Origin: Gammaproteobacteria bacterium
GTDB lineage: Bacteria; Pseudomonadota; Gammaproteobacteria; UBA6429; Thiohalophilaceae
Length of the DNA: 6,014 nucleotides
Reading direction: 5' to 3'
Assembly: GCA_003233255.1 (NCBI GenBank)
Contig: QILH01000225.1
Coordinates: 1 to 6,014, forward strand
Made by a program: the position numbers and the translations under genes. Below the pieces are notes generated by a model. The model made no database searches. It saw only the letters and a program-made list of their open reading frames with translations, and was not told the DNA's origin. Below, one piece after another: positions 5,694-6,014 of the stretch (positions within the stretch are counted from its first letter, which is position 1; every line of letters starts with the position of its first letter).

Positions 5694-6014
5694 TTATTTC
5701 GAATCGGATTTGGGTGAGTTATCCAGGTATCGGATCAGAGAATCCAGTTGTGCATCCCAGAATTGATGGTAAAACTGAATCCAGTCTGCAGCGGATTCAA
5801 GTGGCCCTGCTGTTAGCTGGCAGCGTCGCAACCGCCCATCTTTTTGGCGGATAATCAAATTGGCTTTTTCAAGCACCTTCAAATGTTTTGAGATGGCCGC
5901 TAAGGACATGCCAAACGGAGCGGCAATGTCGGTCACTTGTGCTTCGCTTTTTGCCAATCGGGCTAAAATGGCGCGCCGGGTGGGATCGGACAGGGCCGAG
6001 AAGACACGATCCAG
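5694..6014 (-). CDS. ArsR-family winged-helix repressor (5' end beyond the window)
   Basis: The reading frame is open to the right edge, giving 106 visible residues. The first ones, LDRVFSALSDPTRRAILARL, are the classic ArsR N-terminal helix, so the true start lies just outside the window; an internal TTG at 5957 would remove this helix and is rejected. The helix-turn-helix spans about residues 27-53 (VTDIAAPFGMSLAAISKHLKVLEKANLI), and the wing follows (IRQKDGRLRRCQL). The metal-sensing ELCVCDL-type motif is absent and a single Cys is visible, so metal sensing is unlikely. This matches the subgroup that is paired with SRPBCC proteins and represses its own operon. The C-terminal helix (WIQFYHQFWDAQLDSLIRYL) is the usual dimer-forming extension. 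The target site should lie upstream of the operon, outside this window. Confidence 0.93.
   Translation of the reverse strand: MDRVFSALSDPTRRAILARLAKSEAQVTDIAAPFGMSLAAISKHLKVLEKANLIIRQKDGRLRRCQLTAGPLESAADWIQFYHQFWDAQLDSLIRYLDNSPKSDSK

Noticed and set aside
5955..5957. TTG as the start of the ArsR gene
   Set aside because: The frame continues upstream with the conserved ArsR N-terminal helix (SALSDPTRRAIL) to the window edge.

Overview
The window looks like ordinary chromosomal DNA from a gammaproteobacterium, perhaps a marine or aquatic one. The lineage is an inference. It rests on a PilU-type twitching ATPase, a lipoprotein of the FG-GAP class common in marine bacteria, AT-leaning intergenic DNA, clear Shine-Dalgarno sites on several genes, and a TrhA/hemolysin III membrane protein. 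No rRNA, tRNA, CRISPR array, transposase or phage gene is visible.

Layout. At the left edge (1-369, minus) is the N-terminal third of a PilT/PilU-family type IV pilus retraction ATPase, starting at GTG and running off the window. Diverging from it across 268 bp is a 464-residue secreted lipoprotein (638-2032, plus) made almost entirely of six 69-residue FG-GAP (integrin-alpha-like) repeats. A small uncharacterised protein follows on the same strand (2103-2378). A 16-bp-arm hairpin (2370-2410) lies between it and a convergent minus-strand group and probably terminates transcription from one or both sides.

The minus-strand group reads from right to left: a membrane-anchored J-domain protein (4914-4078), a seven-helix PAQR/TrhA (hemolysin III) protein (4028-3342) and an exported lysine-rich protein of unknown function (3245-2433). 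The first two are 49 bp apart and may be cotranscribed. The third follows a 96-bp gap that holds a perfect 14-bp palindrome containing a -10-like hexamer, so it may have its own promoter.

After an apparently gene-free stretch (4915-5199) comes a second minus-strand pair: an ArsR-family repressor, cut by the right edge (5694-6014), followed 44 bp later by an SRPBCC/AHSA1-type ligand-binding protein (5649-5200). This arrangement is typical of small self-regulated operons.

No obviously new multi-gene system is evident. The points most worth following are the regular six-blade FG-GAP lipoprotein, the J-domain/TM/periplasmic-domain protein next to TrhA, the pilU-like gene without pilT upstream, the two proteins with no recognisable family, and the palindrome and hairpin.
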